Source: Nostoc cf. commune SO-36
Lineage (GTDB): Bacteria; Cyanobacteriota; Cyanobacteriia; Cyanobacteriales; Nostocaceae
Assembly: GCF_023734775.1 (NCBI RefSeq)
Contig: NZ_AP025732.1
Coordinates: forward strand, 3,168,501-3,232,500
Direction: 5' to 3'
Length of the DNA: 64,000 nucleotides
The translations under genes were made by a program, and so were the position numbers. Positions 47,019-56,505 of this stretch are shown here, piece by piece. Under the pieces are notes generated by a model. That model worked only from the letters and a program-made list of their open reading frames with translations. It was not told the origin of the DNA and searched no databases. Numbering within the stretch: the first letter of the stretch is position 1; each line of letters starts with the position of its first letter.

Positions 47019-47975
47019 ATGGCTGACTTTTTTGCTACTTATGGTTCTCTAATTGTTTCTATGGTATTGGGGGCGCTACTAGGGTTATCGCTTTACTTAC
47101 CCCTAATGACAGGGCAATTGTCTTTAGCTAGTCCAGGATTTTATGCTTTAGGTGGGTATATTGCTGCAATTTTATCTACAACAATTTTAACATCTAGCAG
47201 TAGTCTGTTTCCCATTCCATTGTTGTTATTAGAAATGTTAGTTGCTGGTGTAATTTGTGGTTTATTGGGTGTAATAGTGGGAATTCCAGCATTAAGATTG
47301 CGAGGAATTTATTTAGCGATCGCAACTATCGCTTTTGTGGAAGTTCTGCGTGTCGTCTCCCTCAATCTAGACATTACAGGCGGTGCTGTCGGAATTTTTG
47401 GCATTCCTCAACCTTTCCAAACACAACTTGAATATTTATGGATTGCTTTGCCATTACTATTAATTAGTATGGTGCTGCTTTACCGTTTAGAACGCATCCG
47501 CGTGGGAAGGGCTTTTATTGCTATCCGCGAAGATGAATTAGCTGCGGGGGCAATGGGGATTGATCCCACTTATTACAAAGTTTTAGCCTTTACGTTAGGG
47601 GCTATACTTGCAGGGATGGTAGGTGCAATTAGCGCTCACTTTCTTAATACCTGGAATGCTCGCCAAGGTACTTTTGATAGTAGTATTATATATTTAACTT
47701 TTGTTTTAATTGGTGGTTCGAGAAGTTTTTTAGGGCCGGTAGTTGGAGGTATGGTATTTACTGCTTTACCAGAGATTCTGCGAAGCCTTGCTGATACTGG
47801 TGGTTTACCTAGTTGGCTAGCACAGTTTTTGCGCGATGGGAGATTAATTATTTTTGGCTTACTAATAGTAATAGGTACAATCTTTTTCCCTCAAGGGCTA
47901 ATTACTCCAGATATTTTTCAAAAACGGAAAATTATGGAAAAACGAACCGCGAAGGACGCAAAGGGCGCGAAGTAA
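47019..47975 (+). CDS. livM: Branched-chain/neutral amino-acid ABC permease, LivM type
   Basis: 318 residues, multi-pass. LPLMTGQLSLASPGFYALGGYIAA, GIPALRLRGIYLAIATIAFVEVLRV, FIAIREDELAAGAMGIDPTYYKVLAF (ATPase contact) and GGSRSFLGPVVGG are typical. The last 12 or so residues (KRTAKDAKGAK) are encoded by the common dispersed repeat that in plain DNA reads GCGAAGGACGCAAAGG, so the tail was added by a repeat insertion and is not family sequence. Confidence 0.92.
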   Translation: MADFFATYGSLIVSMVLGALLGLSLYLPLMTGQLSLASPGFYALGGYIAAILSTTILTSSSSLFPIPLLLLEMLVAGVICGLLGVIVGIPALRLRGIYLAIATIAFVEVLRVVSLNLDITGGAVGIFGIPQPFQTQLEYLWIALPLLLISMVLLYRLERIRVGRAFIAIREDELAAGAMGIDPTYYKVLAFTLGAILAGMVGAISAHFLNTWNARQGTFDSSIIYLTFVLIGGSRSFLGPVVGGMVFTALPEILRSLADTGGLPSWLAQFLRDGRLIIFGLLIVIGTIFFPQGLITPDIFQKRKIMEKRTAKDAKGAK

Positions 47976-48029
47976 GGAAAGTTTTAGAGAGTTATTGCAT
48001 GGGTAATATATTCATAATAATATGCAAAA

Positions 48030-48821
48030 ATGTCACATAGTATTTCCGAAGCTAACAGCAGTATTGTCTTAGAAGCAAGAGCATTGACTCGCCGCTTTGG
48101 TGGTTTAGTGGCAGTAAATAATGTATCTTTTAGTGTAAACAAACATGAGATTTTTGGACTGATTGGCCCTAATGGTGCTGGTAAAACAACACTGTTTAAC
48201 TTGATTACTGCTTTTATTCCCCTTTCTAGCGGAAAATTAATTTATCAAGGTGCAGAAGTTTCCCAACTACGTCCTCATCAAATTGCTGCTTTAGGTATCG
48301 CCCGTACCTTTCAAAATATCCGCTTGTTTGGGGAATTATCGGCGTTAGAAAATGTGATAATCGCCCGACATTTACACACTAAAAGTAATATGATTACAGG
48401 TGTTTTAGGATTACCACCAGCGCCTAGTGAAGAATTAAAAACTAAGCATAAAGCTTTAGATTTATTGGATTTGGTGGGATTAAGCGATCGCGCCCACGAA
48501 AAAGCTAAAAACTTCGCTTACGGCGATCAGCGTCGGCTAGAAATTGCCCGCGCTTTGGCATTACAACCGCAAATTTTACTTCTCGACGAACCGGCGGCGG
48601 GGATGAACCCCAATGAAAAGCAGCAATTGAGTGAATTTATCCGTAGTCTGCGCGATCGCTTCAATTTGACGATCATACTTATAGAACACCATGTACCATT
48701 GGTTATGGGTTTGTGCGATCGCATTGCGGTGTTAGATTTTGGGCAATTGATTGCATTGGGTGAACCAGCAGTTGTTAGAAATGATCCGGCTGTAATTGAA
48801 GCTTATTTGGGAAATGAATGA
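48030..48821 (+). CDS. livG: ABC transporter ATPase, LivG type
   Basis: 263 residues. Walker [14 protein letters not shown] loop [12 protein letters not shown], signature [14 protein letters not shown], Walker [13 protein letters not shown], His of the H loop in [14 protein letters not shown]. One of the two ATPases powering the transporter; corresponds to NatA-type. Product ends three bases before an antisense gene. Confidence 0.94.
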   Translation: MSHSISEANSSIVLEARALTRRFGGLVAVNNVSFSVNKHEIFGLIGPNGAGKTTLFNLITAFIPLSSGKLIYQGAEVSQLRPHQIAALGIARTFQNIRLFGELSALENVIIARHLHTKSNMITGVLGLPPAPSEELKTKHKALDLLDLVGLSDRAHEKAKNFAYGDQRRLEIARALALQPQILLLDEPAAGMNPNEKQQLSEFIRSLRDRFNLTIILIEHHVPLVMGLCDRIAVLDFGQLIALGEPAVVRNDPAVIEAYLGNE

Positions 48822-48823
48822 AT

Positions 48824-49687
48824 TTATGTAGACAAAATACTCACAAATTCGTCTAAAGAATTCACTGCGATCGCGCTATCCATTAAGTTCTCTAATTGTT
48901 CCACACTTTCGCCCTCAATCCTTACTTCTACCTCTTGGGGAATTTCGCCAAAGCGTCGTCGCAATACTCGGATTAACTGCTGTCGCGCACCCTGTTGAAC
49001 ACCTTGCTGAATACCTTGCTGAATACCTCTTTGTTCAATTTCGTGATACCAAGGCGATTCTCGCAATACTGCCATATCCCACCTCATGATTTGTTGCACT
49101 AAAGGCGTATCTAACACAAAGCTAGCAAAAAATGCCAGCAATGATTCTAACTCGTTCAATTGTGCATCTGCTCGTAGCGCCTGCAATGCGCGTTTTACAA
49201 CTGATACTTCTCCCCCTCCTCGCAGGATTGGCACAAAGGGTAATAAGGATGGGAGTGGTTGCCCAAAAACTATTTCAGCATCGATTTCCCACAAATTAAT
49301 CACGCGATAATCTTGGATAGCACGTAATCCCAAAAATTCCTGCTCGTAACTATTGACAATAGTTAAGGTAGATGGGGGCGGTAAAATGTTGATCAGTACT
49401 GGGTAAGTTGGCAATTGATAGCGTTCTTGTGCTAAGGCAGCATAAGCTCTCATCCGTAGAGGCATCTGTGCCGTGTAACGCAACTGTAGTTCATTAAGTA
49501 CCAGAAAATCTCCGTGAGTAGCACTGTATGCTTTCACCAACACATCTGTTTCCCGGCTAATCCAATGAAACTCAGAGCCAAGAATTTCTTTCGCCATGAC
49601 TTCAGGACGCTGTGTCACCCACTTTACCCATGCATCGGGAGCTAAATTAATTAGTCGTTTGCTACCAATATCTGCTACTTTTGCCAC
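48824..49687 (-). CDS. Rpn/DUF4351-family nuclease-like protein, antisense in the transporter cluster
   Basis: 287 residues from GTG 49687. FLVLNELQLRYTAQMPLRMRAYAALAQERYQLP corresponds to the Rpn-type PD-(D/E)XK core (E-x-Q ... P-x-R-M), followed by the repetitive linker GIQQGIQQGVQQGARQQ and the DUF4351 tail LIRVLRRRFGEIPQEVEVRI. The reading is open about 30 codons further upstream without an ATG, so the start is uncertain. Sits tail-to-tail with livG and splits it from livF. The family is linked to recombination or transposon-like nucleases, function unproven. Confidence 0.82.
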   Translation of the reverse strand: MAKVADIGSKRLINLAPDAWVKWVTQRPEVMAKEILGSEFHWISRETDVLVKAYSATHGDFLVLNELQLRYTAQMPLRMRAYAALAQERYQLPTYPVLINILPPPSTLTIVNSYEQEFLGLRAIQDYRVINLWEIDAEIVFGQPLPSLLPFVPILRGGGEVSVVKRALQALRADAQLNELESLLAFFASFVLDTPLVQQIMRWDMAVLRESPWYHEIEQRGIQQGIQQGVQQGARQQLIRVLRRRFGEIPQEVEVRIEGESVEQLENLMDSAIAVNSLDEFVSILST

Positions 49688-49848
49688 AGGACGCTTGATA
49701 TCTTTATCAGTAATTAATGGTACATCATAAAGATTGCGGTATTCTGGTGTTGGTTTTTAAGTTGCAGCAATGTCTACGCACTGTTTTAAGAAATGTATGA
49801 TTGATGTATCTTAGGTTTTGAATCAACATTTCTGGATGTAAGCCGCCG

Positions 49849-50580
49849 ATGAAATCCGATAGCAGACCAGACTATACAATTTTAGAAATTCAAGAACTTG
49901 ATGTTAATTATGGCGGCATCCAAGCTTTAAAAAAGATTAATTTAATTATTCAAAAAGGCGAGGTAGTTACTCTAATTGGTGCTAATGGTGCGGGTAAAAC
50001 TACTACACTCCGTGCCATATCTAAAGTAGTTAATCCTAAGAATGGCGTAATTATCTATAATGGACATAATATTAACCGTCGCCAAATTCACGAAGTTGTT
50101 CAACTTGGTATTGCCCATTGCCCTGAAGGACGCAGAGTATTAGCGCGGCAAACAGTATTGGATAATTTACTTTTGGGTGCTTATATTCGCTCTAATCAAG
50201 CAGAGATAAAAGCAGATATTCAACGCCAATTTGAGCTATTTCCACGCTTGTCACAAAGACGCAATCAACTAGCAGGAACCCTCAGTGGTGGTGAACAACA
50301 AATGTTAGCGATCGCTCGTGCTGTAATGAGTAAACCACAACTCTTACTTTTAGACGAACCTAGCTTAGGTTTAGCACCTGCGATCGTCCGGGAAATCTTC
50401 TCTATTATTGAAAATCTCCGGGCTACAGGCGTGACTATTCTATTAGTTGAGCAAAACGCAAATTTGGCGCTACAAATTGCCGATCGCGGTTATGTTTTAG
50501 AAGCTGGTTCTATTACTTTAACGGGTGCTGCATCAGAATTGATTAGTGATGAACGAGTTAAAAAAGCTTATTTAGGGTGA
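49849..50580 (+). CDS. livF: ABC transporter ATPase, LivF type
   Basis: 243 residues. Walker A GANGAGKTTTLRAIS, GIAHCPEGRRVLARQTVLDNL (LivF-specific region), signature LSGGEQQMLAIARA, Walker B LLLLDEPSLGLAP, H loop Gln variant LLVEQNANLAL. Second ATPase of the Nat/Liv transporter (NatE type). Cut off from livG by the antisense Rpn-family gene, so it may need its own promoter in 49688-49848. Confidence 0.94.
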   Translation: MKSDSRPDYTILEIQELDVNYGGIQALKKINLIIQKGEVVTLIGANGAGKTTTLRAISKVVNPKNGVIIYNGHNINRRQIHEVVQLGIAHCPEGRRVLARQTVLDNLLLGAYIRSNQAEIKADIQRQFELFPRLSQRRNQLAGTLSGGEQQMLAIARAVMSKPQLLLLDEPSLGLAPAIVREIFSIIENLRATGVTILLVEQNANLALQIADRGYVLEAGSITLTGAASELISDERVKKAYLG

Positions 50581-50615
50581 TGATTATAGTAGAGTAATAA
50601 TCCAATAAATTTCTT

Positions 50616-50855
50616 ATGAACTGGATTAGTGTCGATGAAATAAAACGTGACTTATTAGGCTACCTTCAGCGCGTTGAAGCTGGGGAAACTCTTGTAATTA
50701 TACGTGGTGGAAAGCCAATTGCTGAAATTAAACCGACGGTAAAAGCACCTGGTCTCTCTAGACCATTCGGACTCTGTGCAGGAGAGTTTATTGTACCCGA
50801 TGATTTTGATGAGCCACTGCCAGATAATATTATAAGTGAGTTTGAGGGTAAATGA
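50616..50855 (+). CDS. Type II antitoxin (Phd/YefM-like)
   Basis: 79 residues. MNWISVDEIKRDLLGYLQRVEAGETLVIIRGGKPIAEIKP is the standard DNA-binding N-terminus of Phd/YefM antitoxins; the C-terminal part (FIVPDDFDEPLPDNIISEFEG) binds and neutralises the toxin. The stop overlaps the toxin start by four bases. Confidence 0.88.
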   Translation: MNWISVDEIKRDLLGYLQRVEAGETLVIIRGGKPIAEIKPTVKAPGLSRPFGLCAGEFIVPDDFDEPLPDNIISEFEGK

Positions 50856-51244
50856 AACTCCTACTAGATACCCATATTTTCCTCTGGTTTATTAGTAGCG
50901 ATCACCGTTTATCAAATACGTTTATAGAGATTATTCGTAATACTGATAATGATGTATATCTAAGTATAATTTCTATTTGGGAAGCAACCATCAAGTATCA
51001 ATTAGGCAAATTACCTTTACCTCAATCACCTGAGATTTATCTGCCGATACAGCGTGAGCGGCATTTGATTACTAGTCTTCCTTTAACAGAGAATAGTGTT
51101 GTACAACTTAGCAAGCTTCCTAATATCCATCGCGATCCGTTTGACCGAATGCTAATTTGTCAAGCTTTGCAGCATGACCTTATTATTGTGACTGTCGATG
51201 ATGCAATTCGTGCTTACCCAGTTAAAATTTTAAACGATATATGA
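50852..51244 (+). CDS. PIN-domain toxin (VapC-like RNase)
   Basis: 130 residues. PIN acidic residues: Asp in LLLDTHIFLWF, Glu in SIISIWEATIK, and Asp pair in HRDPFDRMLICQAL plus VDDAI. A magnesium-dependent ribonuclease that cleaves RNA when the antitoxin is lost. Paired with the antitoxin at 50616-50855 by a four-base overlap. Confidence 0.9.
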   Translation: MKLLLDTHIFLWFISSDHRLSNTFIEIIRNTDNDVYLSIISIWEATIKYQLGKLPLPQSPEIYLPIQRERHLITSLPLTENSVVQLSKLPNIHRDPFDRMLICQALQHDLIIVTVDDAIRAYPVKILNDI

Positions 51245-51278
51245 TTGTTATATGTAAAAAATTAGGAAGTACAAGCAG

Positions 51279-51842
51279 ATGATAAAATCACCAACTAAAC
51301 CCCTAACTTTAGAAGAGTTTTTAAAACTACCAGAAACAAAGCCTAGCTTAGAATACATCAACGGTCAAATTATTCAAAAGCCAATGCCACAGGGAAAACA
51401 TAGTATTCTTCAGGGTGAACTAGTCAGTAATATCAATTCTGTAACCAAACCTCAAAGAATTGCTCTTGCATTTCCAGAATTGCGGTGTACTTTTGGCGGA
51501 CGTTCAATTGTCCCTGATATAGCTGTGTTTGCTTGGGAACGGATTCCCTTAGACGAACGTGGAGAGGTGGCAAATGTTTTTCACACATATTCAGACTGGA
51601 CAATTGAGATTCTTTCGCCAGATCAAAGCCAGACTAAAGTAACCGGAAATATTCTACATTGTTTAAAACATGGTAGTCGTTTAGGTTGGTTAATTGATCC
51701 AGGTGATCGCTCTGTTTTAGTTTATCCACCGAAGCAGCAACCAGAACTTTTACAAGCAGAACAATAAATATTACCAGTTCCCGATTTAGTGAGCGATCTA
51801 CAATTAACTGTAGGGCAACTATTTGGATGGTTAAAGTTGTAA
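51279..51842 (+). pseudogene. Uma2-family protein with premature stop
   Basis: The first 162 residues (51279-51767) hold the family core: LTLEEFLKLPETKPSLEYINGQIIQKP, IVPDIAVFAWERIP, WTIEILSPDQSQTKVTGNI, LGWLIDPGDRSVLVY. An in-frame TAA at 51765-51767 then stops translation, but the same frame continues ILPVPDLVSDLQLTVGQLFGWLKL to a stop at 51840-51842, which is the usual Uma2 C-terminus. One change (for example GAA to TAA) accounts for it. The truncated protein keeps the supposed catalytic region. Confidence 0.75.
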
Positions 51843-51913
51843 TCAATTGTATAAATTCTTCTCTAGCTTTGGGAATAATAAAGGTAGTAATTTACTAAAG
51901 TCAGAGCGAGATA

Positions 51914-53062
51914 ATGGATTTCGTGAATTTAATAAAAACGGGTAATAGTTGGAAATTTGCGACTGAAGCTGATTTAGAAGATTTTGTCTGGGCAAATTTA
52001 AAGGAACTTTTCGGGTTAATTCCGCTAAAGCGACAATATTATGTTAATGGTCAAATTTGCGACATTTTAGCATTGAGGGAAAATAAACAGTTAGTAGTGT
52101 TGGAATTGAAAAATGCTGAAGATAGATATATTGTTCAGCAGCTAACTCGATATTATGACGCTTTACAGGAAGTAAAACCTTTAGAAGACGAAATAGATTA
52201 TCAGCAACCTATTGGTTTAATAGCAATTAAGCCTAATTTTCATAGAGATAATTATATAGATAAAAAATATCATCATTTATCTATTGATTTTTTTGAATTT
52301 ACAATTTTAGTAGATGAATTTAACTATTACTTCCAGATAAAAAACTTAGATTTAGATAATGAAAAAATTTTAAAAATAGAAATTCCTCATCAGAACAGAG
52401 AGAGAAATGAAGATATACCTCCACCTTCTAGAGGGCTGCTGAATCATCTAGATAAATGCTCTTCTGAACAACAAGAAGGAATATTAAAAATTCGTCAAAA
52501 GGTTCTTAATTTTGATAAACGGATGGAAGAAATTTCTTCTGCTGTTAGTTTACGATATGGAAATGGTAATAGTAAAACAAGTAAATTCTGCGCTGAGTTT
52601 TACTTTGATAGTAAAGGAGTACCAATTATATTTTTATGGTTAGGTTTAAAAAATAATAGTAGCGATCGCATAAGTAGAGCAAGGATTTGGACAGATTGGC
52701 AAGACAATGCTTTGTTAGAGGGATATGTACCAAGTGGAATTGGTGTAAAGATGAATTTATCCAAAAAGACACTTTCAAATAGAGTAAAAATAATGAATGA
52801 AATAGTAGCAAATAAAGGTTCTAAGGATCATAAAGGATATAAAAGCATGAACCAACATCATAAAGATAGAAATAGAATAGCTAAGAAACTTAATAACTCG
52901 GAACCTTTAACATACGAGGAGAGGCAATTACTAGAAATTGATGCAAATGAATTTACTCTTGTTATCGGAGGTGGAAGACTTAATACATATAAATTTGATC
53001 ACTATGATTCTCTAAATGGATTAGTTGATGTAGCTTTAGAAAAATGGCTAAAAAAGCTTTAA
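51914..53062 (+). CDS. NucS-like PD-(D/E)XK nuclease-domain protein
   Basis: 382 residues. N-terminal part: FATEADLEDFVWANLKELFGLIPLKRQYYVNGQICDILALRENKQLVVLELKNAEDR gives the D ... ExK nuclease motif of the NucS/DUF91 type (Asp in CDILAL, Glu and Lys in LELKN), with Gln in QQLTRYYDAL. The C-terminal 250 residues are not recognised; a basic Lys/His-rich stretch (SKDHKGYKSMNQHHKDRNRIAKK) could bind nucleic acid. AT-rich compared with its neighbours, which hints at transfer. Follows the toxin-antitoxin and Uma2 genes. Confidence 0.7.
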   Translation: MDFVNLIKTGNSWKFATEADLEDFVWANLKELFGLIPLKRQYYVNGQICDILALRENKQLVVLELKNAEDRYIVQQLTRYYDALQEVKPLEDEIDYQQPIGLIAIKPNFHRDNYIDKKYHHLSIDFFEFTILVDEFNYYFQIKNLDLDNEKILKIEIPHQNRERNEDIPPPSRGLLNHLDKCSSEQQEGILKIRQKVLNFDKRMEEISSAVSLRYGNGNSKTSKFCAEFYFDSKGVPIIFLWLGLKNNSSDRISRARIWTDWQDNALLEGYVPSGIGVKMNLSKKTLSNRVKIMNEIVANKGSKDHKGYKSMNQHHKDRNRIAKKLNNSEPLTYEERQLLEIDANEFTLVIGGGRLNTYKFDHYDSLNGLVDVALEKWLKKL

Positions 53063-53216
53063 GAAAAGCTACATTGACTGCATTTATAACTTTTACTAAT
53101 CTTTATTATTATTAAATATTATTACGATTTTTGTCCTATATTAATATTTGCAGCCCTCCTTGCAGATATCTATATTTGTTTAGCGGCGAATTCTATTCAC
53201 CGGAATCATTAAACCC

Positions 53217-53864
53217 ATGAGTCAAATAGTCTGGATAGCAAGACACGCTAACCGCCTCGATTTCGTAAACCCTGATTGGTTTCTCACCGCCGAACGACGC
53301 TACGATCCACCTTTGTCTGATGATGGTATGGTGCAGGCACAGCAGTTAGCTAAACGATTAAAAGGAGAAAATATTGGCCATATTTTCGCTTCTCCTTTCC
53401 TGCGAACCGTACAAACGGCAAATGCAGTTGCAGAAATGCTCAAGTTACCAATTAAACTCGAAACAGGTTTGAGTGAATGGCTAAATCCAGTTTGGATGAC
53501 GGAAGAACCCGTAAGACTGTCAACTCCAGCTTTAGCGAAGTTATTCCCCAGAATTGACACTAGCTATACTTCGCGCATCGCCGCTAAATATCCTGAAACT
53601 CACGAAAAAGTGCGAGAACGTTCTGGGCAAACTGCGAGATGTTTAGCTAGTGAATTCTTCCCAGAGGATATCCTGCTAGTGGCACATGGTGCATCTGTGT
53701 TGGGCGCAGCAATGGGGTTAGTGGGGGAAATTGCCAAAACAGAAGTTAAGGCTTCTTTATGTTCTCTGGTAAAAGTGGTACGCCAGGAACCAGAATGGTT
53801 ATTAGAACTAACGGGGGATACTTCCCATTTAACTCACATAGAAGAAGTTATTCGATTTGCTTAA
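53217..53864 (+). CDS. Histidine phosphatase superfamily protein
   Basis: 215 residues, branch 1 (phosphoglycerate-mutase-like). IARHANRLD contains the catalytic His in an RHA variant of the usual RHG; PLSDDGMVQAQQLAKRL, FASPFLRTVQTANAV (Arg), ETGLSEWL (Glu) and LLVAHGASVLG (second His) complete the active site. Probably removes phosphate from a small molecule or protein; substrate unknown. Short spacer to glucokinase (85 bp). Confidence 0.88.
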   Translation: MSQIVWIARHANRLDFVNPDWFLTAERRYDPPLSDDGMVQAQQLAKRLKGENIGHIFASPFLRTVQTANAVAEMLKLPIKLETGLSEWLNPVWMTEEPVRLSTPALAKLFPRIDTSYTSRIAAKYPETHEKVRERSGQTARCLASEFFPEDILLVAHGASVLGAAMGLVGEIAKTEVKASLCSLVKVVRQEPEWLLELTGDTSHLTHIEEVIRFA

Positions 53865-53948
53865 ACCTCTGAAAGAGATTTGGGTTCATAGCTTCTGTTA
53901 AGTTGGTTATATCCTACAAAAAAAGTAATTAATTCACGAATAAGTTCT

Positions 53949-54971
53949 ATGACTTTGTTACTAGCAGGAGACATCGGTGGTACGAAAACTATTCTGCGAT
54001 TGGTTGAAACATCAGACTCATCAACACATACTATTTATCAGGAAAGTTACCAAAGTGCTGATTTTCCCGATTTAGTACCAATTGTGCAGCAGTTTTTGAT
54101 GAAAGCCGATACACCAATACCAGAAAAGGCTTGTTTTGCGATCGCAGGCCCCATTGTCAAAAATACTGCCAAACTGACCAATTTAGTCTGGTTTCTAGAT
54201 ACCGAACGTCTAGAAGAAGAATTGGGTATCCCGCATATTTCTTTGATTAACGACTTTGCCGCCGTTGGCTACGGCATTTTAGGTTTAGAAAAACAAGACT
54301 TGCTGACGTTGCAAGTTGGCAAATCTCAACCCGAAGCCCCTATTGGAATTATTGGTGCTGGTACTGGCTTAGGACAAGGATTTTTAATTAGACAGGGAAA
54401 CCACTATCAAGTTTTTCCTTCAGAAGGTGGACACGCTGACTTTGCCCCTCGGAACGAAATCGAGTTTCAACTGTTGAGATACCTGTTGGGTAAACATGAT
54501 ATCCAGCGCATTTCTGTAGAACGTGTGGTTTCTGGAATGGGAATTGTGGCAATTTACCAATTTCTGCGCGATCGCAAATTTGCCGCCGAATCACCACACA
54601 TTGCCCAAATCGTCAGAACTTGGGAACAAGAAGCGGGACAGGAAGAAAAAAGCGTCGATCCCGGTGCTGCCATTGGTACTGCTGCATTGCAAGGTAGCGA
54701 TCGCCTTTCAGAACAAACTTTGCAATTATTTATAGAGGCTTATGGTGCAGAAGCCGGCAATCTCGCCCTGAAACTCCTACCTTATGGTGGCTTATACATC
54801 GCTGGTGGAATTGCGCCCAAAATCTTGCCCTTAATCCAAAACAGTGGTTTCTTATTAAACTTCACCCAAAAAGGTAGGATGCGCCGCCTCCTGGAAGAAA
54901 TACCCGTGTATATTATCCTCAATCCACAAGTGGGGTTAATAGGTGCTGCTTTATGTGCTGCTAGGTTATAA
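53949..54971 (+). CDS. glk: Glucokinase
   Basis: 340 residues, ATP-dependent hexokinase-type enzyme for glucose entry into glycolysis/OPP pathway. Seen: LLAGDIGGTKTILRLVE (phosphate loop), FAIAGPIV, LINDFAAVGYGI (catalytic Asp), GIIGAGTGLGQGFLI, EGGHADFAPRNEIEFQLLRYL and YGGLYIAGGIAPKI (adenosine motif). Length and motifs match bacterial Glk (PF02685). Confidence 0.95.
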   Translation: MTLLLAGDIGGTKTILRLVETSDSSTHTIYQESYQSADFPDLVPIVQQFLMKADTPIPEKACFAIAGPIVKNTAKLTNLVWFLDTERLEEELGIPHISLINDFAAVGYGILGLEKQDLLTLQVGKSQPEAPIGIIGAGTGLGQGFLIRQGNHYQVFPSEGGHADFAPRNEIEFQLLRYLLGKHDIQRISVERVVSGMGIVAIYQFLRDRKFAAESPHIAQIVRTWEQEAGQEEKSVDPGAAIGTAALQGSDRLSEQTLQLFIEAYGAEAGNLALKLLPYGGLYIAGGIAPKILPLIQNSGFLLNFTQKGRMRRLLEEIPVYIILNPQVGLIGAALCAARL

Positions 54972-55016
54972 CAGCTAGCATCATCAGTGAGATTAGCATC
55001 TCGAAAGGTAAAACTT

Positions 55017-55619
55017 ATGACAGTTAAAATTTTGTTGCCATTCATCGCTGCCACCTTTATCTGTGGTGGTTCTGTTCTGGTGGAAGCGCGTCAACCCAAA
55101 CCTCCAAAGGCTGTTGTCAAACCAAAGATTTCTCAACCCGTGCAGCCACAATGGAAATTATACACCGCTCCAGATGGACGCTTTACTATTTTGATGCCGG
55201 GAAACCCCAATAGAAATACCCAATATCAAAAAACTTACATGGGGGAAATTACTTTAGAAATATTTGTTGCTCAACCACCAAAACAGCAAGTAGCATACAT
55301 AGTTGCTTACAATGATTTTCCTTATAGTTATGGTCAAATAACTGATCCCCAAGCTGTACTGAATAATGCACGGGATATGGCTTTAAAGACTACGAAAAGT
55401 AATTTAATTAGTCAAAGAAATATTCGTAGTTACAATAATCATCCTGGCAAAGAAATTGAGTACATCAATTCTGGAGGGAAAATTACTAAAAGTAGAATGT
55501 ATGTTGCTGAAGGCAGACTATATCAAGTAATGGCAATAACTACAAAAAAACAGCAGAAGACATTAGTTAAAACCATTAATGGATATTTAAATTCCTTCAA
55601 TGTAGTTTTGAAAAAGTGA
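55017..55619 (+). CDS. Hypothetical exported protein
   Basis: 200 residues from ATG 55017 (preceded by GAAAGGT). N-terminal signal peptide (VKILLPFIAATFICGGSVLV) followed by a Lys/Pro linker (PKPPKAVVKPKISQPVQP) and a mixed alpha/beta domain starting WKLYTAPDGRFTILMPGNPNRN. That opening is common in small exported cyanobacterial proteins of unknown function. Followed by a hairpin at 55641-55670. Confidence 0.7.
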   Translation: MTVKILLPFIAATFICGGSVLVEARQPKPPKAVVKPKISQPVQPQWKLYTAPDGRFTILMPGNPNRNTQYQKTYMGEITLEIFVAQPPKQQVAYIVAYNDFPYSYGQITDPQAVLNNARDMALKTTKSNLISQRNIRSYNNHPGKEIEYINSGGKITKSRMYVAEGRLYQVMAITTKKQQKTLVKTINGYLNSFNVVLKK

Positions 55620-55640
55620 AATAACTAAAACCTATACTAC

Positions 55641-55670
55641 ATTAGCCTTGCAATTGATTGCAGGGCTAAT
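55641..55670. terminator. Hairpin after the exported-protein gene
   Basis: ATTAGCCTTGCAAT / ATTGCAGGGCTAAT: 14-bp arms with one G-T pair and a 2-base loop, 21 bp after the stop. No T-run. Confidence 0.5.
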
Positions 55671-56286
55671 AAGAATTATTAATACAGTGTATGATGTGTT
55701 ACGAATCGTGCAATGCACTGCAAACCAGATAAAAAATTTTGAATTTTCGCTAACTATATTTTTTAACTAACTCCTAAGTTCTGCCATATTTTAATTATTT
55801 AATTTTTTGGCTAAAATCATACAACTTATACCCTAATCAACCGCTTACTAAAACATGATTTCTAACGCTAATGTGTCATGCTGAAAAGAATTGGTAAATT
55901 ATACACAACCAAGTTAAATAAATGGCTGATACCATTAATAGTGCGGTTAATGATGGCTTTTTTAGCACCCTAGTTGATGCAATCAAGGCTGCTAAAAGGG
56001 ATTTTTCGATAATATAACTGGCTGCATAATTTTGAGGTATAAGCTCTACTACTTGTTTAACCAATTCTACTTAAGCATTGCAGATAAGTGTTTGAATTCA
56101 GGTCTTACCAAAAGGTTGAAATGTATAACGTTGGATTTCGATACAAAAATTTAAAAAATTAAGAGTATACTCTGGGGTTTTGTATAACTTTAAATGAGTA
56201 AAATGCTATTATCATAGAGAAAGCTATAAGATTGCAGATATTAATAAAAGTTCAAATTAATGATTTGAGTAGCAGAGTTTTGTCCT
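55671..56286. other. AT-rich intergenic region
   Basis: No gene, RNA or repeat could be supported. A 62-codon ORF on the minus strand (55876-56064) has no recognisable sequence. Confidence 0.5.
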
Positions 56287-56505
56287 ATGGTCAAGCGATC
56301 GCTCCAAGCATCACTCACTGGGATTCAAGAGGCTAAAAGAGCATTTGTTCGCAAGGGGTGGACACAAGACAATCTATCTGCGGAAGTCAACCTCAAGACT
56401 AGACAACCGATTTGGCGGTTTTTTAGTGGCCGTCTGGTTGAGCATCATACCTTTATTGAGATTTGCTTGCTTTGGATAGGGAATGGCAATAGTTCTATTA
56501 GTTAA
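56287..56505 (+). pseudogene. Remnant of a STAND/NACHT NTPase N-terminus
   Basis: 72 residues: MVKRSLQASLTGIQEAKRAF, RKGWTQDNLSAEVNLKTRQPIWRFFSGR and FIEIC reproduce the HTH-like N-terminal module that heads many cyanobacterial NACHT/STAND proteins. A shift after FIEIC would give ALDREWQ, as expected for the family, but a stop follows at once, so nothing of the NTPase remains. It is a relic of a signalling or defence protein; it could still be expressed as a small DNA-binding-like peptide. Confidence 0.6.

Noticed and set aside
55876..56064. 62-codon minus-strand ORF
   Set aside because: No similarity, no ribosome site, in an AT-rich spacer.
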